Numbered from the stretch's first letter, positions 8,247-18,474 are shown. The stretch: DNA of 42,322 nt from Polaromonas sp. (GCA_028291985.1 JAQGNE010000042.1:1-42322); one strand, 5' to 3'. The notes: generated by a model not told the origin, from the letters alone. Numbers and translations are program-made.

Positions 8247-8531
8247 TTACAGGCTGCGGTGCTGGTCGCTGTACGGCAGCATTGCCAGGAAGCGAGCACG
8301 CTTGACGGCGGTGTTGATCTGGCGCTGGAAAATAGCGCGCGTGCCGGTCAGGCGTGCAGGAATGATCTTGCCGTTTTCAGAGACGAAGTCACGCAAGGTG
8401 TCGATGTCCTTGTAGTCGATTTCTTCGACGCCAGCAGCGGTAAAGCGGCAAAAGCGCTTGCGCTTGAACAGCAGCGATTGTGTGTTGCGCTTGGGGCGCT
8501 TGTCTTTGTTGAAACGTTTTGGTCCGGGCAT
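8247..8531 (-). CDS. rpsR: 30S ribosomal protein S18
   Basis: 94 residues. The conserved core [20 protein letters not shown] and [18 protein letters not shown], ending in AIKRARF-like [18 protein letters not shown], is diagnostic. The N-terminus carries a basic extension of about 20 residues ([14 protein letters not shown]) seen in many betaproteobacteria. S18 pairs with S6, encoded two genes upstream, on the 30S platform. The ATG is preceded by AAGGAGTCC. Confidence 0.98.
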   Translation of the reverse strand: MPGPKRFNKDKRPKRNTQSLLFKRKRFCRFTAAGVEEIDYKDIDTLRDFVSENGKIIPARLTGTRAIFQRQINTAVKRARFLAMLPYSDQHRSL

Positions 8532-8541
8532 GATGGACTCC

Positions 8542-8874
8542 TTAAAGGGGGTTCAGTACGGGGTCAGTATTCTCTTGAGACAACTGACCGATGGCTTGAA
8601 TATGAAAGACGATGCTCTTGCTGGTACGCGCGTTGATCAGGAAACCGGTGAATCGCCAGGGCCTGCCAAGTTCGAGTCGGCCAGCCGTTTCAGCCAGCGA
8701 TCCAAACGCAACCGCTTTGACGATCAACTTGACCCGTCGGCTGGTGCCACCTTCAACAACATCGGACTCGTGTTCAAGGACGAGGTTAAGGGCGGGGATT
8801 CCAGCAGGCGTGTAGCGAAGAGGACTTGCCTCGGCGATACGCGCCGTCAGATCAAAATGATTGACCGGGCTCAA
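8542..8874 (-). CDS. priB: Primosomal replication protein N (PriB)
   Basis: 110 residues forming a single OB fold, with [32 protein letters not shown] and [22 protein letters not shown]. PriB is an SSB paralogue that binds single-stranded DNA and PriA during replication restart. It sits between rpsF (3 bp gap) and rpsR (10 bp gap), the position typical of Beta- and Gammaproteobacteria, which supports the call despite weak sequence conservation. Confidence 0.93.
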   Translation of the reverse strand: MSPVNHFDLTARIAEASPLRYTPAGIPALNLVLEHESDVVEGGTSRRVKLIVKAVAFGSLAETAGRLELGRPWRFTGFLINARTSKSIVFHIQAIGQLSQENTDPVLNPL

Positions 8875-8877
8875 CGA

Positions 8878-9246
8878 TCAGTTGGCTGCGTATTCTGCTT
8901 GCTGGGTCTTGCGTGCTTCTTCACGTTCGACATTGCGCATCATCAGGGATGGGCCGGTTTCGGCTTTCTTCTTGACGACGGTCAGGTGACGCAGCACGGC
9001 ATCGTTGAACTTGAATGCATGCTCGATTTCATCCATCACGGCCTGGCTGGCTTCGATGTTGATGCACAGGTAATGAGCCTTAGCCAATTTCTGGATCAGG
9101 TACACCAGCTGGCGACGACCCCAGTCTTCAACACGATGCACTTTTCCGCCGCCGGCGGTGATCATGCCCTTGTAACGTTCCAGCATGGCTGGGACTTGTT
9201 CGCTTTGATCCGGATGGATCAGCAAAACGATCTCGTAATGACGCAT
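8878..9246 (-). CDS. rpsF: 30S ribosomal protein S6
   Basis: 122 residues. The fold is plain from [25 protein letters not shown], the [24 protein letters not shown] strand-helix block, and [17 protein letters not shown]6 binds S18 on the 30S platform. It is the first gene of the operon; the ATG at 9246 is preceded by AAGGAGAG on the minus strand. The candidate promoter is at 9324-9329. The tail ([15 protein letters not shown]) is charged and probably disordered. Confidence 0.98.
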   Translation of the reverse strand: MRHYEIVLLIHPDQSEQVPAMLERYKGMITAGGGKVHRVEDWGRRQLVYLIQKLAKAHYLCINIEASQAVMDEIEHAFKFNDAVLRHLTVVKKKAETGPSLMMRNVEREEARKTQQAEYAAN

Positions 9247-9323
9247 AACTCTCCTTGTGGTTGATAAAGCTGCCCCAGCGTCGAACCGCGTACGGTATTG
9301 GGTGCAGCAAGGCGAAGCCCATG

Positions 9324-9329
9324 ATTATA
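9324..9329 (-). promoter_or_regulatory. Candidate -10 box of the rpsF operon
   Basis: A perfect TATAAT on the minus strand, preceded by G, places transcription start near 9317 with a leader of about 70 bases. No good -35 hexamer is present at the 16-18 bp spacing. Confidence 0.55.
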
Positions 9330-9360
9330 CAATGCGCCCACGCTCGCTTCGCGCAGCTCC

Positions 9361-9444
9361 CTGCCCCCGAGGGGCTGAGTGCCGCGGCTCCAAGCCTACC
9401 CATCCAGGCTTGGATGGCACGAAGAAGGCTGCGCCTTTGTGGCC
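9361..9444 (+). repeat. GC-rich interspersed repeat, family 2, copy 2
   Basis: Aligns with the minus strand of 862-952: CTGCCCCCGAGGGGCTGAG, then GTGCCGCGGC, AGGCTTGGA and AAGGCTGCG in the same order and spacing with small indels. It lacks the perfect terminal hairpin of copy 1. Confidence 0.6.
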
Positions 9445-9639
9445 GAGCGGAACGGTACGCTGCTGCGCCCTCAGCCCGGCAGATCCCGATCCGCGGCCCC
9501 TGTTTGAAGGAAAAGAGCCCCCGCGGTCCGTCACTGCGAGTAGCGCACTGTACCTTGGGAGTGTCTGCCCTCCTGCGGTATCGAAGGATGCGATTGAGGC
9601 TGGCACGGCAGCTTTGCACCCTGCCTGAAAGAATCCGAA

Positions 9640-11751
9640 TTAGAGGCTCTTCAAATCCGGATAACGGATGTATTCCACGAGTTCCTGAGCCTTGCGATCG
9701 GGCGGGCGCGTGATCAGGCTCACCAGCACGATGACGGCAAAACCGACGGGTACGCCGAAGACACCAGCTGAAATAGGATCGATCCCCCACCACAGCCTGA
9801 CCGGCGAGGTGATGCCGAAAGCGGCGCGTAGCCAGGGCTGATTGACCAGCATGTAATAGAAGGTGATGCCAAGACCGCTCACCATGCCCAGCGCGGCAGC
9901 AGTGCCATTAGCGCGCTTCCAGAAAATGCCCAGGCTAAGCGCCGGGAAAAAAGATGCGGCCGCAAACGAAAATGCGGCAGAGACAAGAAACAGGATGTCG
10001 GCGGGCTTTTGCGCGGCCACGTAGGCGGCGAGCAGCGCGACGATCAACAGCAAAATTTTGGACACCGTGACGCGGCTCACAGTGGTGGCATTCGGGTCCA
10101 CCATCTTGTAGTACAGGTCATGTCCAAGCGCATTCGAGATGGTCAGCAGAAGACCGTCAGCCGTGGACAAGGCAGCTGCAAGCCCGCCTGCCGCCACCAG
10201 ACCTGAAATGACATACGGCAGACCAGCGAGCTCGGGCGTCATCAGCACGATGATGTCGCCTCCGATGGTGAGTTCGCCCAGCTGCAGAATGTTGTCCTGG
10301 TTGACATCCGAAACCGATAGAAGCGAGGGGTCAACCCGGCTCCACGCGTTGACCCAGGCGGGCAATTGGTCAAACGGCGTACCGACCAGTTGGGTGAAGA
10401 TCTCGTACTTGACCAACACCGCGAGGGCTGGCGCGGTCAGGTACAGCAAAACAATGAACAGCAAGGACCAGGTGACTGATTTTCGGGCTGCGCGCACGCT
10501 GGGCACGGTGTAGTAGCGCATCAGAATGTGAGGCAGCGCAGCGGTGCCCACCATCAGGCAAAAAATCAGGGCCAAAAAGTTACGGCGGGAGGTCTCGTAC
10601 AGCGCCTGTTCACGGGGCGAGCCGTCTGGCTCTCCCGCAAATTGCGCAGCATGGAGCGGCATGCCATTCAAAGGCCGGGCTTTGGTGTCGGCCGCTGCTT
10701 TTTGCGCTGTCCATAGCCGGACGGCATCCGCCTGATCCCTGGGCATGTTGGCGACGAGCTTGCCAGCAGCGGCAATCGCCGTGACGGACGCGTCTCCGTT
10801 CTTCAGTTTTTCCAGCTGGGTGGCTGCCGCCAGCCTGTCCGCGGCCAATGCCGTACCGGGGTTTGCGAGCTTGGCTTCGGCGGCGTCTGCACGCTGCCTG
10901 AAGATCTCGCGTACCGCCCTCTCGCGAGGATCTGCCATCAATTGCTGTTCGCGTGCACTTACCTTTTCAAGCTGGAAACCATAAACCAGCTGCGGCAGGG
11001 GCACGCTGGTTTGCTTGACGGACAACCAGATCACAGGAATCAAATAGGCGACCAGCAAAATAATATATTGCGCCACCTGCGTCCAGGTCACTGCGCGCAT
11101 GCCGCCTAAAAACGAACACACCAGAATGCCGCCGAGCCCGAGAAAAATCCCAAGCTCGAAGGCGATACCCGTCAGGTGAGAGGTGATCAGACCGACGCCG
11201 TAAATCTGTGCCACCAGATAGGTGAACGAACACAAGATGGCGGCACACAGGCCTATCAGGCGTGGCAGGTTGCCGCCATAGCGCTCACCCAGAAAATCGG
11301 GAATGGTGAACTGCCCGAACTTGCGCAGATACGGCGCCAGAACCAGCGCCACCAGGCAGTAACCTCCCGTCCATCCCATGATGAAGGCCAGGCCGTTGTA
11401 ACCCGACAGATAAAGCGTTCCTGCCAGGCCAATGAAGGATGCGGCAGACATCCAGTCAGCACCCGTGGCCATGCCGTTGTAGATAGCGGGCACCCTGCGG
11501 CCGGCAACGTAGTATTCCGATGCGTCTGTGGTTCGGCTCATCACGCCAATGCCAGCGTAAAGCCCGATAGTTGCCATCAGGAAGATGGTGCCGATCCACA
11601 AGCGCGGCAGACCCATACGCTCTGCCACGCCAAGCAGCGCGACAAACACCACAAAGCCCAGCGTGTACCAGCTGTAGAGGCGATTCAGCTGTGATTTGAA
11701 TTGCGCGGTCGTTAGCTTGACGCCGTCACGCATGCCGAAGAAGTCAGCCAT
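9640..11751 (-). CDS. Sodium:solute symporter, large subunit (SSS family)
   Basis: 703 residues from the ATG at 11751, two bases after the stop of the upstream small subunit; GAGG inside that gene serves as ribosome-binding site. About 13 membrane helices are visible, starting LYSWYTLGFVVFVALLG. Family blocks include ASEYYVAGRRVP, GATGADWMSAASFIGLAG, FTIPDFLGERYGG and STADGLLLTISNALGHDLY. A hydrophilic Ala/Lys/Arg-rich insertion of roughly 130 residues (about 265-395) splits the membrane core; this resembles the VC_2705-type symporters that pair with DUF4212 proteins. Substrate is probably a short organic acid such as acetate (inference). Confidence 0.92.
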   Translation of the reverse strand: MADFFGMRDGVKLTTAQFKSQLNRLYSWYTLGFVVFVALLGVAERMGLPRLWIGTIFLMATIGLYAGIGVMSRTTDASEYYVAGRRVPAIYNGMATGADWMSAASFIGLAGTLYLSGYNGLAFIMGWTGGYCLVALVLAPYLRKFGQFTIPDFLGERYGGNLPRLIGLCAAILCSFTYLVAQIYGVGLITSHLTGIAFELGIFLGLGGILVCSFLGGMRAVTWTQVAQYIILLVAYLIPVIWLSVKQTSVPLPQLVYGFQLEKVSAREQQLMADPRERAVREIFRQRADAAEAKLANPGTALAADRLAAATQLEKLKNGDASVTAIAAAGKLVANMPRDQADAVRLWTAQKAAADTKARPLNGMPLHAAQFAGEPDGSPREQALYETSRRNFLALIFCLMVGTAALPHILMRYYTVPSVRAARKSVTWSLLFIVLLYLTAPALAVLVKYEIFTQLVGTPFDQLPAWVNAWSRVDPSLLSVSDVNQDNILQLGELTIGGDIIVLMTPELAGLPYVISGLVAAGGLAAALSTADGLLLTISNALGHDLYYKMVDPNATTVSRVTVSKILLLIVALLAAYVAAQKPADILFLVSAAFSFAAASFFPALSLGIFWKRANGTAAALGMVSGLGITFYYMLVNQPWLRAAFGITSPVRLWWGIDPISAGVFGVPVGFAVIVLVSLITRPPDRKAQELVEYIRYPDLKSL

Positions 11752-11753
11752 GG

Positions 11754-12029
11754 CTACTCGGCCTCTTCTTCGACACCAAATGCGATGTCCAGGCGGTTCA
11801 TGTACCACGCGTAAAAAGCAATGATGAGACAGTAGATCAGCAGCGCACCTTGCGCGCCCATCCAGAAACTGAAAGGCCAGCCAAAAAAGCTGAAGTTGAG
11901 CGCTCGTGCAAAGTAGCTCACGCCAAAGGTAACCGTAAACCACACGACCAGCAGCAACCCGATGACGATACGGTTTTTTCGCCAGTAACGGCGGTGGCTA
12001 TCGCTTTCAGCCAACGCAGGATAAGGCAT
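11754..12029 (-). CDS. DUF4212 small subunit of a sodium/solute symporter
   Basis: 91 residues from the ATG at 12029; longer upstream starts lack the conserved start. SHRRYWRKNRIVIGLLLVVW leads into the first of two membrane helices, followed by SYFARALNFSFFGWPFSFWMGAQGALLIY and the second helix with YAWYMNRLD. This is the small membrane partner encoded directly before VC_2705-type SSS proteins. It is coupled to the large subunit (TAG, two bases, ATG). No strong ribosome-binding site is seen. Confidence 0.9.
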   Translation of the reverse strand: MPYPALAESDSHRRYWRKNRIVIGLLLVVWFTVTFGVSYFARALNFSFFGWPFSFWMGAQGALLIYCLIIAFYAWYMNRLDIAFGVEEEAE

Positions 12030-12395
12030 GGACCTGTGCTTTGGTAAATGACGAATAGGCCGGCGCCCCACCCGGGTGGCGTTCAACCTGGGATGCAACA
12101 AGCGGCTCGAATCCTTGAAGATGCTGCACCAGCCCGCCGCCAGCAGCAGGCTCGCCTGAAGTCGAAGCAGCACATGGTGCGCTCGACGTTGACAAGGCAA
12201 ACCTCGCGTCCTCGCAGGCACTGCATAGCTTGGCTGAAACCCGCCAAACGTTGCCACGCCTACAGCATGACCTGAGGCGGTGGCAGGTATGGGCAGAATC
12301 GGTCATATCCCGGACGATTGTCATCAGCCGGCTTTCCGGATGCTTACCCAATGCCGGGTTTGCAGCCGGGGTTTTCCCTCGGCTGCGAAGCGCGC
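12030..12395. other. Gap between symporter operon and ppsA
   Basis: 366 bp between two minus-strand transcription units. No convincing gene, terminator or repeat was recognised; it should contain the symporter promoter. Confidence 0.5.
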
Positions 12396-14795
12396 TCAGC
12401 TAGCCAGCTGCTTCCAGGTATTGATGACGGTATCGGGGTTCAACGAGATCGAACCGATGCCTTCATCCTTCAGCCACTGCGCAAAGTCCGGGTGGTCGCT
12501 GGGCCCCTGACCGCAGATACCGACATACTTACCCTGGCGTTTGCAGGCCGCTATCGCCAGGCTTAGCAGGGCCTTGACCGCAGGATCCCGTTCGTCAAAG
12601 TCCTTGGCCAGAATATCCAGACCGGAATCCCGGTCGAGGCCGAGTGTCAGCTGCGTCAGGTCGTTCGAGCCGATTGAAAAGCCGTCAAAATATTCCAGAA
12701 ACTGATCAGCCAGCACCGCGTTGCTGGGCACCTCGCACATCATGATGATGCGCAGGCCATCCTGGCCTCGTTTCAAGCCGTGTTGCGCCATCAACTCTGT
12801 CACTGCCTTGGCCTGGCCGAGCGTGCGCACAAAGGGCACCATCACTTCCACATTGGTGAGGCCCATGTCATTGCGCACGCGCTTGAGCGCCTCGCATTCC
12901 ATGGCGAAAGCTTCGCCAAATTCAGCACTCACATAACGGGCTGCACCCCTGAAACCCAGCATCGGGTTTTCTTCTTCCGGCTCGTAGCGCGATCCGCCAA
13001 TCAGTTTGCGGTATTCATTGGACTTGAAGTCGGACAGGCGGACAATCACCGACTTTGGCCAGAAGGCCGCACCGATCGTGGCAATGCCTTCGGCGACCTT
13101 GTCAACATAAAAAGCACGCGGTGACGCATGGCCGCGGGCCACGCTTTCAACGGCTTTCTTCAGGTCGGCGTCCACATTTGGATAGTCAAGAATCGCCTTG
13201 GGATGCACACCGATGTTGTTGTTGATGATGAACTCCAGCCGCGCCAGGCCCACGCCCTGGTTGGGTATCTGGCAAAAGTCAAACGCCAGCTGCGGGTTAC
13301 CCACATTCATCATGATCTTGATGTCGATCGGCGGCATGTCGCCACGCTCGACCTCGGTCACTTCAGTTTCCAGTAGACCGTCATAGATATTGCCGGTGTC
13401 GCCCTCAGCGCAGCTCACCGTGACCAGCATGCCGTCTTTGAGTTGCTCGGTCGCATCGCCGCAGCCGACTACCGCCGGAATACCCAGCTCTCGCGCAATG
13501 ATCGCCGCATGGCAGGTGCGCCCGCCGCGGTTGGTGACTATGGCGCTCGCGCGCTTCATCACCGGCTCCCAATTCGGGTCTGTCATGTCGGTCACCAGCA
13601 CGTCGCCGGCCTGCACCTGGTCCATGTCCTTGATGTCGTGCACGATGCGAACCGGACCGGTTCCAATCTTCTGACCGATGGCACGGCCTTCTGCCAGCAC
13701 GGTGCCGGTTCCCTTGAGTTTGTAGCGCTGCTCAGCCTTGCCCTTAGCCTGGCTTTTCACGGTTTCGGGCCGCGCCTGCAGGATATAGAGGTGGCCATCG
13801 GTGCCGTCCTTGCCCCATTCAATGTCCATGGGGCGTCCGTAATGCGCTTCAATGATCAACGCGTAGCGGGCCAGTTGCTCGACATCATCATCGGTAAGTG
13901 AAAAGCGGTTGCGCAACTCGGTGGGTACGTCGGTGGTCTTGACCAGCTTGCCGCTCGTTTTTTTCTCGTCAGGCGAAGTGAATTCCATTTGCAGGAGTTT
14001 CGAGCCCAGGTTGCGGCGAATGACCGCCCGCTTGCCAGCCTTGAGCATCGGCTTGTGCACATAAAACTCATCCGGGTTGACCGCGCCCTGCACCACGGTC
14101 TCGCCGAGGCCATAGCTGGACGTGATGAAGACCACGTCTTCGAACCCGCTTTCGGTGTCGATGGTGAACAAAACGCCGGCGGCGCCCTTGTCGCTACGCA
14201 CCATGCGCTGCACACCGGCCGACAAGGCCACGTCGGAATGCGCGAAACCCTGGTGCACGCGGTAGCTGATGGCACGGTCGTTGTAGAGGGAGGCAAAAAC
14301 CTCCTTCATTTTGTGCAGCACGTCCTCGATGCCGACCACGTTCAAAAAGGTTTCCTGCTGACCGGCAAACGATGCATCAGGCAGGTCTTCAGCGGTGGCT
14401 GAAGAGCGCACGGCAAAACTGGCTTGGGGGTTCCCGGCGCTTAAAGCGGCAAAACTGTCGCGCACTGCGCGCTCGAAGTCTGATGGAAAAGGTTGTACTT
14501 CAACTAGGCCGCGGATTCGGGCGCCCGCCTCGGCCAGGGCTTTGACGTCGTCCGTGTTCAGAACGTCAAGCACCGCGTTGATTTTTTTATCGAGGCCGTC
14601 ATGCGCGAGAAACACGCGGAAGGCGTGTGCGGTGGTGGCAAAGCCGGTCGGTACGCGCACGCCTTCAGGGCCGGTGGGAAGCTGCGAAATCATCTCGCCG
14701 AGGCTGGCGTTTTTACCGCCCACCGCCTCGACATCGGTCATTCTCAGGTTTTCAAACGGTACGACCAGGGCGGTCGCCTCAAATAGCTGGGACAT
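12396..14795 (-). CDS. ppsA: Phosphoenolpyruvate synthase
   Basis: 799 residues, full length. PpsA converts pyruvate and ATP to PEP, AMP and phosphate for gluconeogenesis. The N-terminal nucleotide-binding domain has [11 protein letters not shown] and [22 protein letters not shown]. The phosphohistidine domain has [19 protein letters not shown] with the catalytic His about 429. The C-terminal PEP/pyruvate TIM barrel has [18 protein letters not shown] and [19 protein letters not shown], ending in [16 protein letters not shown]. It is divergent from ppsR, whose product switches it on and off. The minus-strand leader carries CCCGGAG before the ATG. Confidence 0.98.
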   Translation of the reverse strand: MSQLFEATALVVPFENLRMTDVEAVGGKNASLGEMISQLPTGPEGVRVPTGFATTAHAFRVFLAHDGLDKKINAVLDVLNTDDVKALAEAGARIRGLVEVQPFPSDFERAVRDSFAALSAGNPQASFAVRSSATAEDLPDASFAGQQETFLNVVGIEDVLHKMKEVFASLYNDRAISYRVHQGFAHSDVALSAGVQRMVRSDKGAAGVLFTIDTESGFEDVVFITSSYGLGETVVQGAVNPDEFYVHKPMLKAGKRAVIRRNLGSKLLQMEFTSPDEKKTSGKLVKTTDVPTELRNRFSLTDDDVEQLARYALIIEAHYGRPMDIEWGKDGTDGHLYILQARPETVKSQAKGKAEQRYKLKGTGTVLAEGRAIGQKIGTGPVRIVHDIKDMDQVQAGDVLVTDMTDPNWEPVMKRASAIVTNRGGRTCHAAIIARELGIPAVVGCGDATEQLKDGMLVTVSCAEGDTGNIYDGLLETEVTEVERGDMPPIDIKIMMNVGNPQLAFDFCQIPNQGVGLARLEFIINNNIGVHPKAILDYPNVDADLKKAVESVARGHASPRAFYVDKVAEGIATIGAAFWPKSVIVRLSDFKSNEYRKLIGGSRYEPEEENPMLGFRGAARYVSAEFGEAFAMECEALKRVRNDMGLTNVEVMVPFVRTLGQAKAVTELMAQHGLKRGQDGLRIIMMCEVPSNAVLADQFLEYFDGFSIGSNDLTQLTLGLDRDSGLDILAKDFDERDPAVKALLSLAIAACKRQGKYVGICGQGPSDHPDFAQWLKDEGIGSISLNPDTVINTWKQLAS

Positions 14796-14982
14796 AAAAA
14801 TACTCCGGGAGGTTTAAAAACGGGCAAGTCCAGCAGGCGCGGCAGGCAACCTTGTTGTTGTTCTAAGGAGTTGAAGCGGGGCATGGTGGCAAATCTGGAT
14901 AATCGTCTTAATTGTAGAGGCGGGTGTCAAGCGGCACGCATGCCGACCTGTCACCATCCTGAATACCCAGAGGCACTTGCCC

Positions 14983-15804
14983 ATGTCCAACCGCACCGTG
15001 TTTTTCGTGTCCGATGGCACCGGCATCACTGCTGAAACCTTCGGAAACGCCATCCTGGCCCAGTTCGAGATGAAGCCACGCCATGTGCGCCTTCCGTTTA
15101 CCGACAGCGTTGACAAAGCCCACCAGATCATCCGGCAGATCAACCACACCGGAGAGGTCGAGGGACGCCGGCCGATTGTTTTCACTACGCTGGTCGACAT
15201 GGAAATCCTGGCGGTGATGAAGGCACACTGCAATGGCATGCTGCTGGACATGTTCGGCATGTTTGTGGCGCCGCTTGAAAGCGAACTCGGCCTCAAGTCC
15301 AACCACCGCGTCGGGCGCTTTTCGGATGCGTCGAAAAGCAAGGAATACGACAACCGGATCGAGGCGATCAACTTTTCACTGGAACACGACGACGGCCAGA
15401 GCAACAAGGATCTTCAGGGATCGGATGTCATTCTGGTGGGCGTAAGCCGCAGCGGCAAAACCCCGACCTCGCTTTATCTGGCCATGCAATATGGCTTGAA
15501 GGCGTCGAACTATCCCCTGATACCCGAGGACTTCGACCGTCGCCAGTTGCCCCCTGCCCTGGTGCCACACCGCAAAAAGATATTCGGGCTGACGATTGCA
15601 CCCGAGCGCCTGGCGCAGATACGCAATGAGCGCCGGCCCAATTCGAAATACGCCAGCCTGGAGAACTGCCGCCATGAGGTTCACGAGGCAGAAGCCATGA
15701 TGCGGCGTGAAGGCATTCGCTGGCTCTCGACCACGACCAAGAGCATTGAGGAAATCGCCACCACTATCTTGCAGGAAGTCAGGCCGGAGCGGCTGGTGTA
15801 TTGA
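14983..15804 (+). CDS. ppsR: PEP synthase regulatory kinase/pyrophosphorylase
   Basis: 273 residues from the ATG at 14983, with AGAGG about ten bases upstream; a TTG two codons earlier is less likely. The protein uses ADP to phosphorylate a Thr near the PpsA catalytic His, and phosphate to remove it. Family signatures are the opening [18 protein letters not shown], the P-loop GVSRSGKT (residues 153-160) followed by PTSLYLA, and [19 protein letters not shown]. The divergent pairing with ppsA is the usual arrangement. Confidence 0.97.
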   Translation: MSNRTVFFVSDGTGITAETFGNAILAQFEMKPRHVRLPFTDSVDKAHQIIRQINHTGEVEGRRPIVFTTLVDMEILAVMKAHCNGMLLDMFGMFVAPLESELGLKSNHRVGRFSDASKSKEYDNRIEAINFSLEHDDGQSNKDLQGSDVILVGVSRSGKTPTSLYLAMQYGLKASNYPLIPEDFDRRQLPPALVPHRKKIFGLTIAPERLAQIRNERRPNSKYASLENCRHEVHEAEAMMRREGIRWLSTTTKSIEEIATTILQEVRPERLVY

Positions 15805-15837
15805 TGACCCGCAACACGGCCTAAAACGATCTCTAAG

Positions 15838-15896
15838 CGTCAAATAGGCCTCTAGCCCAGTATAGAAAAGGGGAAATAGCTACTTATTTGATAGCA
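15838..15896 (-). repeat. 59-bp interspersed element, copy C
   Basis: On the minus strand: TGCTAT from 15896, TAGCT and GGGCT at the exact N8 and N19 spacing, then AGAGGCCTATTTGACG, the most complete 3' half in the window. It fills most of the 99-bp gap between convergent ppsR and modC. Confidence 0.88.
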
Positions 15897-15903
15897 TTTT
15901 GCG

Positions 15904-17025
15904 TCAAACCAGTACCGCAACACCCTTGACCTGGGCATAGGCCCTGCAGCCAGGCGTCAGCCCCAGCGTGTCAGCTGATTTGTGTGTGATGCGTGCCAGC
16001 AGCGTGCTGCCCTTCGCGTCCAGCGCCAGCATGACCTGGCCATTGCCATCGGGCGATACCTGCGTGACCAGCACGCCAATGGTGTTCTGCACGCTGGTGC
16101 CGGACTGCCGCTCAAGCGTGATGCTCACGTCTCGCGCCTGAATCCGCAGCCGAACACGCTGGCCGACCTGGAGCGCAGCATGGACCACGCTGATGCGCCC
16201 GCCCGAAAATTCGGCATGGCACAGGTGGTAGTCAGGCTCAAGGCTGGTCACGACCGCGTCGACGATGGCCGAGGCGCTGTCGCCCTGCGAGAGCGGCAGG
16301 TCCGTTCGCGTCATCAACTCGTGCGTGGGCCCTGACGCCAGAACGCGGCCAGCCTCCAGCAGCACCAGATGATCGGCAAGCCGGGCCACTTCATCCGGCG
16401 AATGGCTGACATACAGCACCGGTATGTCAAGGTCCACATGCAGTCGCTCGATATACGGCAGGATTTCCGCCTTACGCTGACCGTCGAGCGACGCCAGCGG
16501 CTCGTCCATCAGCAGCAGGCGCGGACTGGTGGCCAGTGCCCGCGCAATCGCCACGCGTTGTCGCTCCCCGCCCGACAGCTCATGTGGCCGGCGTTCGAGC
16601 AGGCCGCCGATGCCCAGCAGCGCCAGTGCCTGGTCCCAGCCGTGTTTGCGCTGGGCTGCGGGAACCCGGTCAAATCCAAACTTCACATTGGCCTGCACAT
16701 CAAGATGCGCAAAAAGGCTGGCCTCCTGGAACACGTAGCCCAGCCTGCGCTGGTGCACCGGCCGAAACACGTGTTGCGTGGAGTCTTGCCAGACGTCACC
16801 GTCCACTCCGATACGCCCGCGAGCGCGTGGCTCCAGGCCTGCCAGAACCCGCAGACAAGTGGTTTTACCGGAACCCGACGCGCCAAATAGCGCCGTGACG
16901 CCCCGGCCTGGCAACTGCAGGTCGACGTCCAACGTGAAGTCCGGACGCTCAAGCACGGCTTGGAACTGCAGGGTCTGCCGCATGACTGCAGGGCTGCAGA
17001 CATCGCCCAAAGAAAGCACGCTCAT
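15904..17025 (-). CDS. modC: Molybdate ABC transporter ATP-binding protein
   Basis: 373 residues from the ATG at 17025, which overlaps the modB stop as ATGA. Walker A is GASGSGKTT (residues 48-56); LSGGERQRVAIARAL and LLLMDEPLASLD are the signature and Walker B. The C-terminal 140 residues form the MOP/TOBE molybdate-binding domain (QNTIGVLVTQVSPDGNG and LLARITHKSADTLGL), which distinguishes ModC from other ABC ATPases. The frame is open far upstream in modB, but the coupled start is the sensible one. Confidence 0.95.
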   Translation of the reverse strand: MSVLSLGDVCSPAVMRQTLQFQAVLERPDFTLDVDLQLPGRGVTALFGASGSGKTTCLRVLAGLEPRARGRIGVDGDVWQDSTQHVFRPVHQRRLGYVFQEASLFAHLDVQANVKFGFDRVPAAQRKHGWDQALALLGIGGLLERRPHELSGGERQRVAIARALATSPRLLLMDEPLASLDGQRKAEILPYIERLHVDLDIPVLYVSHSPDEVARLADHLVLLEAGRVLASGPTHELMTRTDLPLSQGDSASAIVDAVVTSLEPDYHLCHAEFSGGRISVVHAALQVGQRVRLRIQARDVSITLERQSGTSVQNTIGVLVTQVSPDGNGQVMLALDAKGSTLLARITHKSADTLGLTPGCRAYAQVKGVAVLV

Positions 17026-17708
17026 GCCCGTCTTCCCACACCGCGCCCGTTGTTGTACCGATGCAGCGCCAGCAGCACCACAAACGAAAAGCCCAGCATC
17101 ACCGCTGCCAGCCGGTGTGCATCGGCATATTCCATCGCCTCGACATGGTCGTAGATCTGTACCGATACCACCCGCGTCACACCGGGAATATTGCCGCCCA
17201 CCATGAGCACCACGCCAAACTCGCCCACTGTGTGGGCGAAGCTCATGATGCAGCCGGTGACAAGGCCTGGCCTGCACAGCGGCAGCACCACAGTGAAGAA
17301 CGTATTCACCGGCGACGCGCGCAGGCTGGCTGCCACCTCCAGGGGCCGCGTGCCCATGGCCTGCATGGCAAGTTGAACCGGCTGCACCATGAACGGCAGC
17401 GAGTAAAAAACCGAGGCGATCACCAGGCCGGAAAACGTGAACGGCAGCACGCCAAGGCCCAGCGCCTGCGTCCACGCGCCGACCGGCCCGTTCGGCCCCA
17501 TCATGACCAGGAGGTAAAACCCCAGCACGGTCGGCGGCAGTACCAGCGGCACTGCCACCAGCGCAGCCACCGGCGCACGCAACCAGCACCGGGTACGCGC
17601 CAGCCACCAGGCCAGCGGAGTCCCGATGAGCAACAGGATGCAGGTGGTGATGGCCGCGACCTGCAGCGTGAGGCCGATGGCCTGCAGGTCGGGTCGCGTC
17701 AGCAGCAT
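17022..17708 (-). CDS. modB: Molybdate ABC transporter permease
   Basis: 228 residues with about five membrane helices. After MLLTRPDLQAIGLTLQVAAI come TPLAWWLART, PLVLPPTVLGFYLLVMMG, and the EAA loop LEVAASLRASPVNTFFTVVLPLCRPGLV that docks to ModC, then FAHTVGEFGVVLMVGGNIPG, typical of ModB. It starts 10 bp after modA and overlaps modC by four bases, so modABC is one operon. Confidence 0.96.
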   Translation of the reverse strand: MLLTRPDLQAIGLTLQVAAITTCILLLIGTPLAWWLARTRCWLRAPVAALVAVPLVLPPTVLGFYLLVMMGPNGPVGAWTQALGLGVLPFTFSGLVIASVFYSLPFMVQPVQLAMQAMGTRPLEVAASLRASPVNTFFTVVLPLCRPGLVTGCIMSFAHTVGEFGVVLMVGGNIPGVTRVVSVQIYDHVEAMEYADAHRLAAVMLGFSFVVLLALHRYNNGRGVGRRA

Positions 17709-17718
17709 GTCAGAAGGT

Positions 17719-18474
17719 TCATGCCGCGTAGCCGTAAGTGCGAATCAGCGCCCGGGCTTCAGAGCTTTGAAGCAGATCGAGCAATGCCTGCGCTGCCGGA
17801 TTGGCTGCGCCGCGCATCAGCAGGACCGCATCCTGCCGAAGCGGCGTATAGAAATTTTGCGGAACAACCCACATTGACCCGCTTTTCAGCTGCCCGTCTC
17901 CAAGCACCTGCGACATCGCCACAAAACCAAGCTCTGCATTTCCGGAGTGAATGAAATGAAAGGTCTGGCCAATGCTTTCGCCCTGCACGAGCTTCGCGGC
18001 CAGCAAGTCAGCCAAACCTAGCTCGTGCATGACCTGCACCGCCGCTGCGCCGTAAGGGGCAACTTTCGGTGACGCATAGGCCAGCTTTCTGAAGCTGCCT
18101 GTCTTCAGTACCTCTCCATTGGCATCCACCCGGACCTCATCAGCCGACCACAGCACCAGCTTGCCGGTGGCATAGGTGAAACGGCTGGCCGGCTTGGCGA
18201 GGCCATTTTTCTCAAGCTGGGCAGGTGTCGTGGTGTCCGCCGCCAGTAGCACGTCAAAGGGCGCGCCATTCATGATTTGCGCAAACAGCTTGCCGGTGGC
18301 GCCCACTGTGATGCTCAGTCGATGTCCGGTGGTTTTCTCAAGCAGCGCAGCCACCGCTTTTATTGGCTCGGCGAAGTTTGCAGCCACGGCCACATGCGCC
18401 TGAGCCGCAAGCGTCATGGAGTGCCCGGCCAGACTCAGCAAAAAGGCTGACAGGCAAAGAAGGTAGCTGCGCAT
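17719..18474 (-). CDS. modA: Molybdate-binding periplasmic protein
   Basis: 251 residues from the ATG at 18474 (a TTG one codon earlier is less likely). A Sec signal peptide (RSYLLCLSAFLLSLAGHSMTLAAQA) precedes the mature start HVAVAANFAEPIKAVAALLE. The ligand-binding motifs include ITVGATGKLFAQIMNGAPFDVLLAAD, with the Ser/Thr and backbone positions that bind the oxyanion, and AELGFVAMSQVL. First gene of modABC. No ModE-type site was recognised upstream. Confidence 0.95.
   Translation of the reverse strand: MRSYLLCLSAFLLSLAGHSMTLAAQAHVAVAANFAEPIKAVAALLEKTTGHRLSITVGATGKLFAQIMNGAPFDVLLAADTTTPAQLEKNGLAKPASRFTYATGKLVLWSADEVRVDANGEVLKTGSFRKLAYASPKVAPYGAAAVQVMHELGLADLLAAKLVQGESIGQTFHFIHSGNAELGFVAMSQVLGDGQLKSGSMWVVPQNFYTPLRQDAVLLMRGAANPAAQALLDLLQSSEARALIRTYGYAA

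Larger units (their letters stand above)
9247..9639. other. Gap between rpsF and the symporter: rpsF promoter plus repeat
   Basis: 393 bp without a convincing gene. It holds the rpsF leader of about 70 bases, the candidate promoter, copy 2 of the GC-rich repeat (9361-9444), and about 190 bp downstream of the symporter stop in which nothing was recognised. Frames here on both strands look like chance. Confidence 0.6.

Noticed and set aside
9640..11943. 767-codon symporter start at 11943
   Set aside because: The extra N-terminus overlaps the DUF4212 gene and has no symporter features; the ATG at 11751 is coupled to the DUF4212 stop.
12096..12112. GGCTCGAATCC as a tRNA T-loop
   Set aside because: No acceptor or anticodon stem can be built around it on either strand.
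15904..17607. 567-codon frame covering modC and most of modB on the minus strand
   Set aside because: The upstream 194 codons are the shadow of modB in another frame; modC starts at the coupled ATG at 17025.
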